NCBI GenBank assembly: GCA_937969105.1
Contig: CALBUZ010000135.1
Span: 1 to 42,353, forward strand
DNA: 42,353 nt
Direction of reading: 5' to 3'
Source: an uncultured Collinsella sp.
GTDB taxonomy: Bacteria; Actinomycetota; Coriobacteriia; Coriobacteriales; Coriobacteriaceae
The notes under the pieces were generated by a model. The model saw only the letters and a list, made by a program, of their open reading frames with translations, was not told the origin of the DNA and did no database searches. The position numbers and the translations under genes were made by a program. Below are positions 42,231 to 42,353 of the stretch, in pieces. Numbering within the stretch: position 1 is the first letter of the stretch; each line of letters starts with the position of its first letter.

Positions 42231-42262
42231 AAAAAAGGGGGAGGCCGCGAGGCCTCCCCCTT
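42231..42262 (-). terminator. Strong intrinsic terminator of the rRNA operon
   Basis: A perfect 12-bp stem (42235-42246 with 42251-42262) with a 4-nt loop is followed on the minus strand by six T residues (42231-42236 complement, partly shared with the stem). It lies about 35 nt after the 5S 3' end. A small ACGGC/GCCGT hairpin (42277-42291) lies between. Confidence 0.9.
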
Positions 42263-42296
42263 CTCAGTTCAAGCGCACGGCTCGGTGCCGTCCACC

Positions 42297-42353
42297 GGTC
42301 AGCGGCGCCCTGGCCTCCCACGGGCTGACCCCGCAGTACTCTCGGCGCGATGG
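42297..42353 (-). rRNA. 5S ribosomal RNA, 3' part (cut by window edge)
   Basis: The minus strand reads CGCCGAGAGTACTGC, a GC stem, then GTGGGAG and GGGCGCCGC, matching the second half of actinobacterial 5S rRNA (helices IV-V and the 3' strand of helix I). The 3' end is placed near 42297, where GCCGCTGACC should pair with the 5' end outside the window. A strong terminator follows. The rest of an rRNA operon is expected to the right. Confidence 0.85.

Overview
The window looks like a chromosomal segment of a high-GC, Gram-positive gut actinobacterium of the class Coriobacteriia, most likely Collinsella or a close relative. Supporting signs are the high GC content, the actinobacterial gene order (coaE, uvrB, uvrA, uvrC, rapZ, whiA, gap, pgk, tpiA, secG), solute-binding lipoproteins with twin-arginine leaders, and host-glycan (sialic acid) genes. 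This assignment is inferred from gene content and order, not from a database match.

Layout. Positions 1-243 are non-coding and full of inverted repeats, including a 132-nt near-perfect palindrome. From 244 to 6186 an oligopeptide ABC transporter (oppA-B-C-D-F, minus strand) is encoded. From 6481 to 11575 lie secG and the lower-glycolysis genes gpmI, tpiA, pgk and gap (minus), with a strong terminator separating gap from pgk-tpiA-gpmI. whiA and rapZ follow (11769-13625). From 13724 to 24082 there is a sialic-acid locus, all minus: a four-gene ABC importer whose third gene is a permease-ATPase fusion, two overlapping AXE1-type esterase genes (one with an intact triad, one lacking the nucleophile), nanA, a ROK kinase (nanK) and nanE. 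Next are uvrC, murJ and ybaK (24448-29202), then uvrA (29336-32215). A plus-strand block (32409-38530) holds an LtaS-like phosphoglycerol transferase, an Mrp/NBP35 ATPase and two FAD-dependent oxidoreductases. It converges on coaE-slt-uvrB (minus, 38596-42103). The right edge holds an rRNA terminator and the 3' end of a 5S rRNA gene on the minus strand.

How the parts work together. The sialic-acid locus encodes uptake (22469-24082, 18510-22313), probable removal of O-acetyl groups (16608-18429), cleavage to N-acetylmannosamine plus pyruvate (nanA), phosphorylation (nanK) and epimerisation to GlcNAc-6-P (nanE). No sialidase, nagA or nagB lies in the window, so the organism may depend on free sialic acid or use genes located elsewhere. 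This roughly 10-kb locus sits exactly between uvrC and rapZ, which are adjacent in many actinobacteria, so it looks inserted into an otherwise conserved backbone.

Items most worth a second look: the catalytically dead esterase paralogue translated with its active partner; the SatC-type fusion; three Thr-Ala-Val-Phe/Tyr repeats in the cytoplasmic extension of MurJ that resemble the PknB phosphosite of GarA/OdhI; the absence of yvcK between rapZ and whiA; and two large palindromes (98-229 and 15515-15620).
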